A stretch of 64,000 nt of DNA from Cymbomonas tetramitiformis (Eukaryota; Chlorophyta; Pyramimonadophyceae; Pyramimonadales; Pyramimonadaceae), in NCBI GenBank assembly GCA_001247695.2, contig LGRX02034759.1:1-64000 (forward strand). The letters are read 5' to 3'. Positions 11,596 to 23,578 of this stretch are shown here, piece after piece. Under the pieces are notes generated by a model, which worked only from the letters and a program-made list of their open reading frames with translations, searched no databases and had not been told where the DNA came from. The first letter of the stretch is position 1; every line of letters begins with the position of its first letter. Made by a program: the position numbers and the translations under genes.

Positions 11596-12840
11596 ATTGG
11601 ACGCAGACCAAAAGGGCGTGTAAATAGAATATAAATGGTACAGCGCGTATTTTCTGAATCAGATGACAAGATTCGCCATCAGTCGTATAATTAATGCAGG
11701 CCGTCTTTTTTGAACCACAATACAGCGACCGTGTCATGCACCACGTTAACGTTATCCGTGATATATCCAAACGGATGACGGAAGACGCATGGATACGCGG
11801 ACCGGCAGGAGGTGTCACATTTACGGTAGAATTATTAAAAACGGGAGTGATTTCCAATCGGCGGACATCGTGTATAATTCGGAAAATGGTGCTGCACGTT
11901 GGACGTCACATATTCACTGTTCACGACGTCGTACTGAATACTCGCAGGTTATGGATTTCGATATCAACATACGGCACATGCATGACACGCTGGGAAATCT
12001 ACCAAACATGAAATCTGAGGAATTTATACTCGTATCATACAAAGCATGAAGACTTGATGGGATTTGGACTCCGCGGACGAACTCTTGCAAGCGTATGCTA
12101 GTCACGATGAATACAGGTGTCACATGATGCGGGGTCGCGACACGGAGCCGTATTCCATCGGAGAATGATGTGACATGACACTGACGAGAGACAAACACAA
12201 GTCATCCTCGATGCCAGAATTCGATGGAAGATGAAACCGATGAAAGTTGGACGCGTGGAGGTTTCATGCGGCATTTTTACGAGAGAGGGGTTATGCACTT
12301 ATTACATCCAGAAACATTTAAAATCCCATGCAGTGACACTTTTGTGTTTTGAACATACCCGATACCGCACGTTTGCCCACAGTCAAACTCTCCGTCTACT
12401 GCAGAGTTACGTACCCAGCATATTCAGAATTACGTCCGTTGTGTTTAGGGGTTGCTTGGAAAACAAATGAATTTAGTCGCTTGGAAAACAAATGAAGTAA
12501 ATTTCTAGGTTTGGAGAGTGTGCGCGACGAGTGAACTCTAGAGTGAAATAGCGTTTTCAATTCGCCCAACGGTAAGCTTCGATGTCTTTTTGCGCCCAAA
12601 GTAAGAGAAAATTACGATTGATATTGCGAGGTCAAGAAAATCTAAGGTTGCGGGGCAAGAGATGGTAGGACTTTCAATTTTGTCCAAGCACTGCCCCTGG
12701 GCGCTTTTAGGGCCTAAAAGCGCCCGATTTTGAAAATCCAGTAAAAGGTAGCAAGGCATACGCACACGCCAATAAAATTGTTCCCCCTTGGTTCAATTTA
12801 AGCGTAAACTCTATCGGGTTACGCCCCCAACCGAATATGT
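11596..12840. other. No gene seen; AT-rich interior of the 5.2-kb insertion
   Basis: Only short unrelated frames occur here. There is no splice-supported coding and no family match. Confidence 0.5.
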
Positions 12841-12845
12841 GACGA

Positions 12846-12927
12846 GTGGCATTAGCTCAAGAGCTCACAGCTCACAGAGCGCCAGACCTAAAGGTCTGGA
12901 GATCTCAGTTCGAATCTGAGATGCCAC
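12846..12927 (+). tRNA. tRNA-like sequence (pseudogene or SINE head)
   Basis: A perfect 7-bp acceptor stem (GTGGCAT with ATGCCAC) encloses a D-arm stem (GCTC/GAGC). It also has a CCAGA/TCTGG anticodon stem and a perfect T arm (CTCAG, loop TTCGAAT, CTGAG), so the B box AGTTCGAATCT is intact. Two departures argue against a working tRNA: the D loop is about 18 nt, caused by a small GCTCACA duplication, and the anticodon loop is 8 nt (CCTAAAGG; TAA would read Leu codons). It lies inside a mobile insertion, so a tRNA-derived SINE head is also possible. Confidence 0.5.
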
Positions 12928-13017
12928 ACGCTCAAGGTGCGTTTTCTCCACCCTTTATGTGCATCGTGCAAGACTAGCATAGCCATATTTTCCATATTAG
13001 CCATATTTTCATCAGGT

Positions 13018-13420
13018 GTTAGGGTGCTGCTTTCAAGGAGCACTCTTATTCCTGCAGATCGACGCGCCCTCTTGCAAAAGAGTGGAGCTCTCTCGAGGAA
13101 TGAGGTGGCGCGCCCAGCAGTTTTCGTTTCTTTTTGGGTAGCCTTTTGCCTTGGAGCCCTGCAAAGCGTGCAGATCGAAGTTTTCACCATTTGTTAGGGT
13201 GCTGCTTTCAAGGAGCACTTCGTTCCTGCAGATCGACGCGCCCACTTGCAAAAGTGTGGAGCTCTCTCGAGGAATTAGAAGGCGCGCCTAGCAGTTTTCG
13301 TTTCTTTTTGGGTAGCCTTTAAGGAGCACTTTTAGCCTGCAGATCGAGCGCCCCCTTGAAGATTAAGGGTGGAGCTCTCTCGAGGAACTAGAAGGAGCGC
13401 CCAGCGCATAGGACTCTATT
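13018..13420. repeat. Tandem repeat, about 175-bp unit, roughly 2.5 copies
   Basis: GTTAGGGTGCTGCTTTCAAG recurs at 13018 and 13193. A third, shortened unit starts near 13319. Each unit holds CTGCAGATCGA and GGAGCTCTCTCGAGGAA. Confidence 0.85.
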
Positions 13421-14157
13421 TTTTCTATCTAAGCATGACGACTAGATTGTATTTCTTAAGGTAGTAATGCTTGCAATTTATCCTAGAAGGGTCTAAGGGA
13501 ATGTATGTGTGCTTCCTGTGTAAGGTGTCGAGGTAAAGATGAGCTTGCAGCGAAGGACATGAAGTGGAAGGTAAGTGTCCGCCGGCATTTAAGTTTCTAA
13601 TAAGCACATATGGCTTGCATGACCAAGCATAAGTTTCTAATCGAGCATAAGTTAAAATTCCAGTTGAGCTTAAGTTTGAAGCCCCTCGGAAGAAAAGTGC
13701 ATAGCATATTCGCATAAAACCCCATGACCCTAGTGCAGAGCATATGGAGGGCCCTTTCAGCCACGCACCAGGCAGAGGGTGCAAAGTTTTTCAGTTATGC
13801 TTGTTCGCGCCAAACCCTTGTGTGCATATGCCATCCTGAGCAATATCTGTGCTACTTAGATAATGCAAAGAAGCGGAATCAAAGCCCGCGTTGTGAAAAG
13901 AAAACACGTGCATAAATAATGGTTAGGAACACAAGCGGACTCATACCCCGCTAGGGAAGATACCAATGGGCATAGTGGAAGTAATGTATAGATGGGTCAT
14001 GCACTTCTCGCGGCGACACCCCATAGGATTTCTGCCGAAATAGCATCCGAACGCGTGCGAATCATGGAAAATGGATCGGACTATCGTTTTCCTCGACATC
14101 GAATTGTGTTTAGGCACATATATATATCATAGTTATATGTTATATATATATCAATAT

Positions 14158-14910
14158 TGAAATTAATCTCACTTGTCGCCAAATCATAGGGTTATTAGTT
14201 TGTTCGTCAAAATCGACATGTTCAGTCGATGGGGCTGCAAATGCGCGCACTATATGAAGTGACATATTAGAACATCTTGACATATCGAACGCGGCATTCC
14301 GATCATTTTGGACTTGAAACTGAAATTAATTTTTCACTTGTCGCCAAAGCCGCATAGGGTTATTTATTTGTTCGTAACGAGTCGACATGCTCTATCGATG
14401 GGGCTGCAAATGCGCGCACTATATGAGGTGATATATAAGAACATTTTGACATATCGAACGCAACATCCCGATCATTTTGGACTTGAAACTGAAATTAATT
14501 TCATCATAGCGGGTTATTAATTTGTTCGTAAAAGTCGACATGCTCAGTCGATGGGGCTACAAATGCGCGCACGACTATATGAGATGATACATGGGAATAT
14601 TTTGACATATCGAACGCAGCATCCCGATCATGAAATTGCACCCAACACACAAGCTTATCCATACGAACATATTGGCATATCGAACACATGAATCCGGTCA
14701 CGTTTCATCCGAAATTGAAAATTATTTTCTAGCGGCGCCCGCCCGCCATACCGATAGGGTTATTGTTATGGGACTAACTTTTGATGTACTCGGCCTTTGG
14801 GGGTGAAATTGCACCCAACACACAAGCTTATCCATACGAACATATTGGCATATCGAACACATGAATCCGGTCACGTTTCATCCGCGAAACTGAAAATTAT
14901 TTTCTTCGTC
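14158..14910. repeat. Degenerate tandem repeat, about 165-220-bp unit, 4-5 copies
   Basis: Units start with GAAATTAAT near 14158, 14321 and 14490, then in diverged form near 14711 and 14886. Each contains ATGGGGCTGCAAATGCGCGC or CATATCGAAC. Two later units share a block beginning TGCACCCAACACACAAGC at about 14638 and 14808. Confidence 0.75.
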
Positions 14911-15385
14911 TCGAGACCTCCTAATAAGATTATGGGGGGCGCGATACTAATGGAGGGCCCATGACGGTACCGCGATAGACCCCCCCAACTAGCACATAAT
15001 TTCCTTAATAACACGGTGAAATCAAGGGGGGTAACCCCTCCCCCCCCCCGCCCTTCCCGAACATTTTCATACTTAACTCCCCCCCCACCCCCATTTACAC
15101 CCATATTTACAGATACAAGATACTGCAGTACTCATATTCGATATTGATACGGACTTACTTAGTATCAGTATGAGTATCATACTCCATACTGTACTCGATA
15201 CTGAACACATCGCGAGCACGACGCGACGTGACGATCGACGCCTACGCCTCGAGCGATGCGATGCCCATGTGACGGGAGCGGGACATTCTTTCGGGACCGA
15301 TGATGACGTGAGTTGACTCGCGCACCCGAATTCGAGAACGAAGCAGTAGGAACTATTAAATTTCACGAACTCCGTGGTATGCATT

Positions 15386-15452
15386 AAAGAAGACTGGCGG
15401 CTGAACCACTTGCATGCACAGCAGCGGGTCTTCTCACCCGTCAGTCTTCTTT
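15386..15452 (+). other. Strong hairpin followed by a T run
   Basis: A 15-bp stem (15386-15400 with 15438-15452, one G-U pair) closes a 37-nt loop, and the 3' arm runs into TTTTT. It could be a small structured RNA or a snapped-back repeat. No family is recognised. Confidence 0.4.
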
Positions 15453-18375
15453 TTGTTTCCGTGCTGTTATTTCAAACGTTCGTTTTAAATACTGATCACA
15501 CACGCCGTGTATTCACAGGTTGGGTTCGCTGGAGTCTGCTAACGGCGAACGGTCCAAACCTCGCAAGGTATTTTTTTACAATTTAGGCACCCCCTTTTGC
15601 CTCCTGGCGATTTCCAAAATCCACTACAAACCATCAAAGCAGTGGGAGCGGTTGCTAAAACTTGTCTTCGCAAGTGTAAATGAGACAAAATATATTGTGG
15701 CCCCCACTCTGTATGTGACCATTGGTTGAAACAACGAACGTCCTTGTGCGAAATCACGTAACGTGATTTTTGGGAACTTATTTTGGGTTGAGAAATGCTT
15801 CACGGATCTGTGGTGAGGGGGAAATATTCCCACTGCACAGACTGTCATATTTCTCTGGTTGGAAAGTCTTTCACTGACCGAACGTTTGCTTGTGTGTGTT
15901 TCAGGTATGGCTGTTATCATATCAATGTGGAAAGGAGTGGGACGCGAAATGCCATGTTTGTTTCATTAGATGAATTAGCCTAGACCCTGCTTTGAAAAAC
16001 GTTGACCTCTGCTACAGTTGATAGATGCAGGCGTAAACTAGTATTTTTGTAAACTTTTAATTCTGTTTGCGCAATGCTTTCAGTATCTTATCGGCGCGCT
16101 TCGTTTGTCTTGCTGTAGAGTCCGATGCTTGTACACGCGCATTCGTTAAGTTTAGGGCCACGCACGCAGCGTATCTCGTTCATAACTCGGAGTGCTGCGA
16201 AGTAACGCATGCACGCTTGCTGTGGACTAGCACATCGAGGCAGCTACACTCAGCCGTGAAATACATCTACTGCTGAGTGGTACTGTACTTACGTTCGCAC
16301 ATCGAAAGCACACAGCAGCGCGTCATGTGATACATATATAATGCAAATATATTACATATATATGCGCGATGCATACTACCTGCAACTATTCCGGATCCAC
16401 AAATATACAGCATACTTACACGATATGTAGTATGCTGCATACTTATGGATCCACAAATATGCAGCATACTTACGAGATATGCAGTATACCGCATACTTAC
16501 GGGTGTCGCAACCATAATGCGCATAAATACGGGGGGTGCATAAATTCCGGAGATTTGCTGTATGTACCTTTTATGCAGGAGTTTTACACAAGGTGTATAC
16601 ACCCGTAATTATGCGGGTGCTGCAAGCATAATGCGCATATATGCGGAACCCATCTCAAAGCCGAATCTCTACGTAAGTTATGCAGGGCAAAAAAACCCGG
16701 ATGAAGGCATGCTCATCCCCAGCGTCATAGAACCGCTGGAAACGAACAGCCAGGCAGTCAGTCTCATAGTCCTCAACTGCACCACAATAGTGGGCAGACT
16801 GAGGACCGCCGTTGGGGCATTCAGCATGCCAGTGTTTCAAACCACTTTGTGCACACTCCGCATTTCTGCAGTGAGGCACGAAGGCACCGCTCTTCTTGTC
16901 AAACGAGACAGGAGAAGCGGTGCCAAGTGGCTTAACACCAGCACGATGATGCTTAGCAGCAGAGCGGGTAAGGTGCTTGCCCGCAGGCGGTACCCCTTCC
17001 CGCTTCTGCCGCTTTAGGTCACGAATGTCCTGCTGCATGCGCTCCAGCTGCTTCTGCAGACTGGACAACGCCGCAGCTAGGTCAGCCGCGCCATCGCCGA
17101 ATGACAGAGCAGAAATAGGGGCGCCAGAGACTTTCAGGCCGTGGCGGAACTGCTCCCGCACACGAGCCTGAATAGTCAAAAGAGACACGCCCTGCCGCTG
17201 GTCAGCTCGAGCCAAGGAATTAGCCAAATCACGGTACAAAGCCGAATTGCCGAGAGCCTTGAGAAACTGCCGCTTCACCGCGTCCTCTGGCAAGTTGTGG
17301 GAACGCTGAACGTCCCGCAACAGGCCATTGAACTCACGGATGCCACGGTCAGGATCTCCGCTGCCGGGGATGCGAACCGCCAGCAGCGACTCAAAAGAGT
17401 CAAAGGGCTCTGAGCGTTCCTGGAGCATGCGTACCACCTCTAGGGCAGCACGCTTGCCATCTCCAGGAACGTCAGACCCAGAGGCCTCAAGCCAATCACG
17501 AGCAGGCGAGCCAGGCCGAGCCAGAAAAGTCAAAGCCGAGAGCAGCAGCTCATTCGCCTCATGCCTAGCCTCAACAGCCATGTTAGCCAGGTCAAAGAGG
17601 GGAGCAAATGCTTGTGACTGGAGCAGGAATTGCGTGCGCAACTCATGCATGAGCTGCGAAAAATGTCAACTGCCGAACTGCGTCTGTCTCCGTTCCAGCG
17701 AAGCGCTCCGATTTGTCTCCGAGAATTTTGGTAGCAACCACCTTCGCAACCTTCCTGTCAAAATTGTCTCGAGCAAGCTGCTGACATTTCTCAAGAATCT
17801 CTCTCGCAGCTGCGGTGGTCGGAGCCGGCAGCTGCGGTATGTGTGGTGTCGCAGTGTGCTGCGCACCCACATCATCAAAAATCGTCTCTAATCTACGGAC
17901 GCGAGACCGCGTCATTCTATTCGCTGTAGTAACCATGATGGAGAGACTACGGAAGAGCTGAGCAAGCGAGGGTGGTGGCATAAGATTTCCCACAGCGGCC
18001 AGACAACTTGTAGAAGCCTCAGCAGAACAAGATCAAAATTCACAGGTCGTGAGCGTAAGCATGAGAGCGGCCAAAATCCGCAACGTGTGGAGCGACCTCG
18101 CCAGAGCTAGTGGCACACGAAGCAAATCAACTCTCGTTGCGACGATACTGCTGCAAAAAAAATAATCCGTCAAAAATTGTTGATCCCCTGCGCAGCGAAG
18201 GCGAGCACAAGGCGTGCCGCCATCACTGCCAAGCTAAAAGGCCATACCGTGAGAATAACACACCACCGCCCAAGTGGGCGCTCAGCCCCTCCTACGTCCT
18301 ACTTAGCCGAACATGGCAACAGCAAGGCGCTGCGCCATCATCAGAACCACCGGAAAGCCGGTGCGGGCCATAACC

Positions 18376-18617
18376 TGCGAGAAAGACAGATCCGCTGTCC
18401 GGCTAAGCTCGCTGAGAATCAAACTCATCATCACATAAACAGTGTCTGGCCGAGGCTTTATGCTCTCGGAAACCCAGACAGTGAAACAAGACTGTACTAC
18501 TGTACTGTACTACTGTACAATACAGTGCTAGGATGTCACGGACACGATACGGAAGCAGGGTCAGGCTAGGGGCTAGTCAGAGCCCATAATAACTAAGCCT
18601 AAACCCGAAGTCCAGCA
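18376..18617 (-). repeat. 5' LTR of TRG-4
   Basis: This 242-bp partner of 10107-10349 is followed on the minus strand by GGTTATGGC, the family's primer-site-like sequence. Confidence 0.9.
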
Positions 18618-18629
18618 AGATATACATGT

Positions 18630-18823
18630 TGCTGGATTCAGTGACCCGTAGGTCATAACTTACTCTGACTCCCCGGTAGCTGTACCAGTACTCGTACAGT
18701 ACTAGGTGACAGATACCTAGGTCACAGACCGCCTTATATTCGTTTATCTCTTATAATCAGTTTACACTTGTATGAGAACTATTCAGTGACCACCCGATAT
18801 AATACGGTATATTATATCTCACA
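18630..18823 (+). repeat. 5' LTR of TRG-1
   Basis: It begins TGCTGGATTCAGTGAC and ends ATCTCACA. It is followed by GGTTATGGGGTATTACCCC, where the first eight bases resemble a half-tRNA-iMet primer site and the whole is nearly palindromic. Confidence 0.92.
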
Positions 18824-19671
18824 GGTTATGGGGTATTACCCCGCTTTTCTCACTGCTGACTTTGCCATGCTTGGCTAAGCTTTTCCGCTTGGCGGGGCGT
18901 TGGGGCCTCGCGAGATGTTGGATCGGCCACTTTAGGGCGTGCGGTTTAAGCTAAGTTGCGGTGAGATTTCGGATTGGGACTTTCGGCAACTTCTTCGAGT
19001 GTCCGCGTTGGATTTCGTTTTTGACTTGGACTGATCACCCCTGTCGACATCTCCTTGGCCGTCGCGTATCCGACTTCGTTGATTTCGTTCGACCCCATCT
19101 TATTGTACTTACTCCGCAACTGCATTACCGTCGCCCGCCACCTTACGATTTGCGCCTCGCCTTTTCCCCAACCCCCCTCCTATAGGAATTTATTCTGATG
19201 ACTACATCCTCAGTTGGTACACCTGCCGTGGGCGCTAGAATGCGCCTTCGGATTCAATTTTTGCTAGGAACGTGGGTGCTCGCTATAAGAGCACCCCGCA
19301 GTCAGCGAAGGTCGTGCTCGCTGCTGCTGACAGGACTCGCGGCAATGCCGTGTGACAGTCGTCCTGGGACACTGACGTTGTGAAGCGTGTCGCGAAGGAC
19401 ACATTGGGAACGAAGGCGTCTTCGTTTTCAGGGAGTGAGCCACATCGTCAACTACTTTGGGACTCCTTGGTGACTGCCTTGGAGGCCTCTTTCGTCAACA
19501 AGGACACCGCCAGCGAGGATATCTTTGACCTCGTGGACGTCACCAAAGAAGTGCACCCCATTTACAACGACATTTTGCTTCGTGCTTTGGTGTCTTTGAC
19601 GACTCCCCACTCTCCAGCTCGAAGGTGGGTTGACGCTTCGGCCCGAATTTCTCCTCGTGACGGTAAGCGAG

Positions 19672-19930
19672 TGCTGAAATCTGTATAGGCAGCCCTGACC
19701 GGGAGTCCCGGTGCAGGCCCCTATGACAGATTCCTAGGTAGCCAACACTGGACCGTGACTGATCCGTAAGCCTGTGCTGTGACACACCGAGTGTCACAGG
19801 TAGCTAGACTCGAGACCGTTCCGACTTCGTGACCGTTCCGGGTATATCTAGCTTAGGGTTTATTTCTTATATGAGTTTATCTATATTGGTTCACTGACTG
19901 TCTGATATCTTGAACCGGGATATTCCAGTA
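19672..19930 (+). repeat. 5' LTR of TRG-3
   Basis: This 259-bp copy pairs with 23320-23578 with only a few differences, so the insertion is fairly recent. Confidence 0.92.
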
Positions 19931-20329
19931 GGTCGTGGACCCATTCCACGCCATATTCCACAGCTAGTTTGGCCATGATTGGCTAAAGCAGCCGCTTGGA
20001 GAGGTGGTGCGCGGCGGCGCGTTTGGGGACTCACGGGAATTTTGAGATGAGCTGTTTGCGGTGAGCGTCTTTGAGCCGCAGCTATGGGGGTTCGACCTGG
20101 ACCGGGCCTAGTCGACGCAATGTTCATTTACGGTATTACGCTTGCCCTGATCCCGCTTGCTGCCGATTTTTGGGCTGGTGGCTCGAGCACCTTCGACCTC
20201 GACGACGTCTTCCAGTGCCCCTCGCTCGCATGGCTCTACCGCTCCTTCCGTGACTGTGGCGTCGGATCTTCCCCACGACATTACCCGAACGCGCCCCGTC
20301 GTACCACCTCCCATCAGGCTTTCAGAGTT

Positions 20330-23272
20330 ATGGGTGTTACCACCAGAGCAAAGAAGTCCCTCACGAGGGACAGCGACATTGATGCCTCGTTGAGGCTTAT
20401 CGACGGGGTTCGGAACAGCCCGACGGTGCGGACTCCGACCGTTCCGACCCCCAACCCTGCTTCGAACGAGGACGCCGACGTGGCCGTCAGGCGTTACTTG
20501 CAGGAGCAGGCGAGGCTGACCGACGAGATCTACAAGGCACGTCTTCATCGTGCCTGGGCCAAGAGCGTCCGCGAGGACGTTCTTGGTGACAAGAAACACC
20601 ATTTCCGCGGTACGGACGACGCTGGCCTTCTGTCCGACCTGGTGGTGCAGCTACGTACGGAGTTCGAGTCAGCTGGGCTGGAGCTGAAGTCCTTTGATCT
20701 CGACGACCCCCTTACCCCGGTTGTGAGCCGGGTGAATGGCCTTCTATACGACGTGCTGGCTCTCGTGGTGGAGAAGCACAGCAACGCGTATGTCTGGCTC
20801 ACTGGTACGGATGCTTCGTCTGACCGAGATGGCCGGCGAGCTTTGGTCGACATCATCAAGGGCTGCGTGCCGGTGGCGCTGCGGGAGTCGCAGCAAGAGG
20901 AGCATGCGGCCTTGCGTTACCCCGCGAACGTGGACCCGCAGCCGATCTTGGCGCGGGAGCAACGTTTGGTGCGGGACAACAAGGCCTCCGACTGGACACC
21001 TACGGAGGCTACGCGTAAGCTGAGCCTGTACACCAGGCTTGACCCGGCGTTCTACGCCGCGGTTAAGGTGCGCTACCCCATGGCTGCTGACTTGGCCCAT
21101 GTACCGTTGGCCTCGCTCCGCTCCATGGTGGTAGAGATCTACCAGGCTTGGGCTCAGACTGACACGGGGAAGGCGGCTTCTGGAGCGGACGGCATCTCCG
21201 CGCACCTCTCCAGCAGCGAGTACGACGCCCTCCTCGTGAAGATCACGGAGCTCAAGGAATTGGTGCAGCGGCAGCACGGGGAGGGCGCTCCGGTGGTGCG
21301 GCAGCAGCGGGTGCAGCAGCGGCAGCAGCAGCAGCAGCGTGCGCAGCATCCGAAGGGGTTCCGTATGTGGCTACTGCCCGACGCTCCAGTCCTACCACAA
21401 GGACCGAAGTAAAAGGGGGCTAGCCGCCACGATTTTTCGATGTAGTTGATGTTTGAGTGCTTAAAGATCATCGTTGGGTGCCCAAATATTTATTAAAAAC
21501 ATGTGCCGGGTGATATACTCGATATGGGTATGCACTTGTGAGGGCTGAAGAGGTGGGGGTAAAATTAATTCAAATTAAATAAAAAGGCCAGTCCTACCAC
21601 ACGGACCGAAATGTTTCTCACGCTAGCTACCTCCACGAAGGTCCTGTGAAAATTCGAAGACACATGTTGTCAAGTTCGCGAGCTGCTCTTTCTGCAGTGT
21701 CTTGTCAAAAAAAATGATCGGAGGTCATCTTCGCCCTTAAAATATCGGTTGAAGTTGCCTGGGTATACAAAATCCGAAAATGTCACTGTGGTGTGGTTGG
21801 AATTTAGTGATTTTTAACGCTACCCATGCTTAATGTTGATAACGTAGCATGAAATTGCGACATTGTTTAGGCAAGCGGGCAAAGGGGTACTCAGTTTAGG
21901 TCCCAATGAGACTACAATCCGGAGGATAGGCACTAGGAGCATCAAGAGGATGGTTTAAAAAATTCCCGCGCGTCCGGTCCTTGTGATAGGACTGAACGAG
22001 ATTCCAGTCCTTTCACAAGGACTGTCGGGCAGTAGCCATATGGGGCAGCACAAGGCGCCGCCCGTGGGATTCGACCGAGAGGACCAGCGAGCGAAGCCGT
22101 TCTGCGGCAGGTGCAAGAAGGCAGGCAAAGGTGAGAGCTATCACTTCTACCGCGACTGCCCGTTGGGCGGGCGCCAACACCCGCCCACCTCTGCCGCGGC
22201 ATTCTGCATTCCTATCGACGAGGAGGACGCGGAGGGGGTGCATGCGCTTGCCATGTGTGCACTCTTCCAGCAGGCAGCGGACGATGGCGCGGAGTCCTTT
22301 GCTCGTGCGGCCGCCGCGTACGGGCCGCCTGCGGTGCTTTGTGCGGGAGCGGTGGGCGGCATCGACGTGTCCGCCTACGGCTTCGCGGTGGAGCAGCAGT
22401 CAGCTTCCGACGAGCCCGTAGGAGACGACATTCTTCGACGGCTCGACGATCTTGCCGCGGAGGTTCACTCCGCGGCCAATCACCAGGTGCACTTCACACA
22501 CGCATCTTTCCCGCCTCCTGACGGCATCGAGCAGCAGGCTTCGGCTCTGGTGTGCGGACCCGCCACGGCGGGGACCACGCCGGAGGAGCAGGTTCCGGCA
22601 GGTGGTGCGGCGGCATCGGCATCCGCCGTGCCGGCCCCTGCTATGCCTGTCTCGCAGGGAAAGGATGTGAAACCCGCGCCACTGCAATCGGCGCGGGTAA
22701 CCACCACAGCGGACGCGGACGGTGAGTTCGCGGGGTTCGTTCAGACCGTCAACCACGCCGCCATCGGGCAGGTTGATCTCACGGGTTACGACACGGACGA
22801 TTACGAGGACCTCGCCGACGGCAGCTTCATCGTGAAGCCGCGGACTCCGGCCATTTCGGCAAATCATGCGTCGGAGTCCGCGACCCACGTGCCTCAGTCT
22901 GGTGGTGCTTCCCGCACCTACGGATGTGGCAAGCCGCCATGGGGCTTCCCCGCACACGCGGGCCCGTGGGGATTTCATTACTTTGTCTCTCTCTTTCTTT
23001 TGATCTCGATCATGGGAGTGGGAGCTGCCGCCTACACGGCGGCCAATGACATCGACTCTGTGCAGGTATCGGGTCGGGCTGCACCGCAGCCTGTGCTGTG
23101 CAGGGGAGACTTATGCATCTACCCCGGTATATCCGAGCTGGACCCCGTCACTCTGGTTGCAGTACTGCACTCCCTGGGTGCTGCGACGGTGGTTCACCGG
23201 CCGCCTGACCCACTGGAGAGCAGTGCTGCAAGCTACTACCGTCACCCTAGCTCCTACCCTAACTTATCTTGA
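20330..23272 (+). pseudogene. TRG-3 gag-like protein, split in two by a TIR element
   Basis: It starts at ATG 20330, in a sequence shared with TRG-5. The frame runs into the TIR element at 21368 and resumes at 22043. Removing the element plus one 4-bp duplication leaves 2268 bases, exactly 756 codons in frame, so the gene was intact when hit. The N-terminal half is alpha-helical and charged, with a Gln-rich stretch before the break. Next comes a zinc-knuckle-like C-X2-C-X9-H-X4-C, a long Ala/acidic region, and one membrane segment near 22977-23040. The likely role is Gag; the membrane segment is unusual. Confidence 0.85.
21368..22038. mobile_element. TIR element, copy 1 (671 bp)
   Basis: The ends are TGGCTACTGCCCGAC and the inverse, flanked by TATG (21364-21367 and 22039-22042). 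Inside each end lies CCTACCACAAGGAC or a variant, itself a second inverted motif. There is no coding capacity. A 4-bp duplication with these termini was not assigned to a superfamily. Confidence 0.88.
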
Positions 23273-23319
23273 CTTCTCTGACTTACCTGTCAGTCACCAC
23301 CCACAGTGCTGGGGTGGTG

Positions 23320-23578
23320 TGCTGAAATCTGTATAGGCAGCCCTGACCGGGAGTCCCGGTGCAGGCCCCTATGACAGATTCCTAGGTAGCCAACACTGGA
23401 CCGTGACTGATCCGTAAGCCTGTGCTGTGACACACCGAGTGTCACAGGTAGCTAGACTCGAGACCGTTCCGACTCCGTGACCGTTCCGGGTATATCTAGC
23501 TTAGGGTTTATTTCTTATACGAGTTTATCTATATTGGTTCACTGACTGTCTGATATCTTGAACCAGGATATTCCAGTA
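23320..23578 (+). repeat. 3' LTR of TRG-3
   Basis: This is the partner of 19672-19930, preceded by the G-rich GGGGTGGTG tract. Confidence 0.92.

Larger units (their letters stand above)
11536..16700. mobile_element. 5.2-kb non-coding insertion with 13-bp terminal inverted repeats
   Basis: Both ends read CCGGGTTTTTTTG inward, and the insertion interrupts TRG-4 gag between flanking AT dinucleotides. That fits a 2-bp AT duplication, or insertion between A and T without duplication. It contains no recognisable transposase. It carries a tRNA-like sequence, two tandem arrays and a small hairpin. It could be a large non-autonomous TIR element or a Helentron-like element; it lacks the CTRR end of classical Helitrons. 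Confidence 0.6.
10537..17936 (-). pseudogene. TRG-4 gag-like protein, split by a 5.2-kb insertion and one frameshift
   Basis: The N-terminal part starts at ATG 17936 and shifts frame near 17650. It continues to 16703 with a DGKRA motif shared with its relatives and a zinc-knuckle-like C-X4-C-X6-H-X4-C. After the insertion the frame resumes at 11533 and ends at 10537. Dropping the insertion together with one AT restores the frame across the junction, and the acidic stretch matches TRG-2. The C-terminal half is Ser/Pro-rich and acidic, with a membrane-spanning segment (CALMASVLCCSLLASATAS). Function is inferred as particle-forming Gag. Confidence 0.75.
10107..18617 (-). mobile_element. TRG-4: non-autonomous gag-only LTR element, disrupted
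   Basis: On the minus strand: 5' LTR 18617-18376, leader, a gag frame starting at 17936, a 5.2-kb TIR insertion within gag, the gag C-terminus ending at 10537, then 3' LTR 10349-10107. The LTRs start TGCTGGA and end CGCA. The primer-site-like sequence after the 5' LTR is GGTTATGGC, and GGGTGGTG precedes the 3' LTR, as in its relatives. No RT or integrase is present. Flanks do not show a target duplication (TTTAA versus AGATA), so one side has been rearranged; the left flank is the DIRS fragment. Confidence 0.85.
19672..23578 (+). mobile_element. TRG-3: gag-only LTR element nested in TRG-1
   Basis: Two 259-bp LTRs flank it, with a 5-bp duplication GCGAG at 19667-19671 and 23579-23583 inside the TRG-1 gag. 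The LTRs start TGCTGAAATC and end CCAGTA. GGTCGTGG follows the 5' LTR and GGGGTGGTG precedes the 3' LTR. The only gene is gag, itself split by a TIR element at 21368-22038. Confidence 0.95.

Noticed and set aside
11536..16700. Classical Helitron
   Set aside because: Insertion between A and T and a TC start would fit, but the 3' end is CCGGA, not CTRR, and there is no 3' hairpin of the usual kind.
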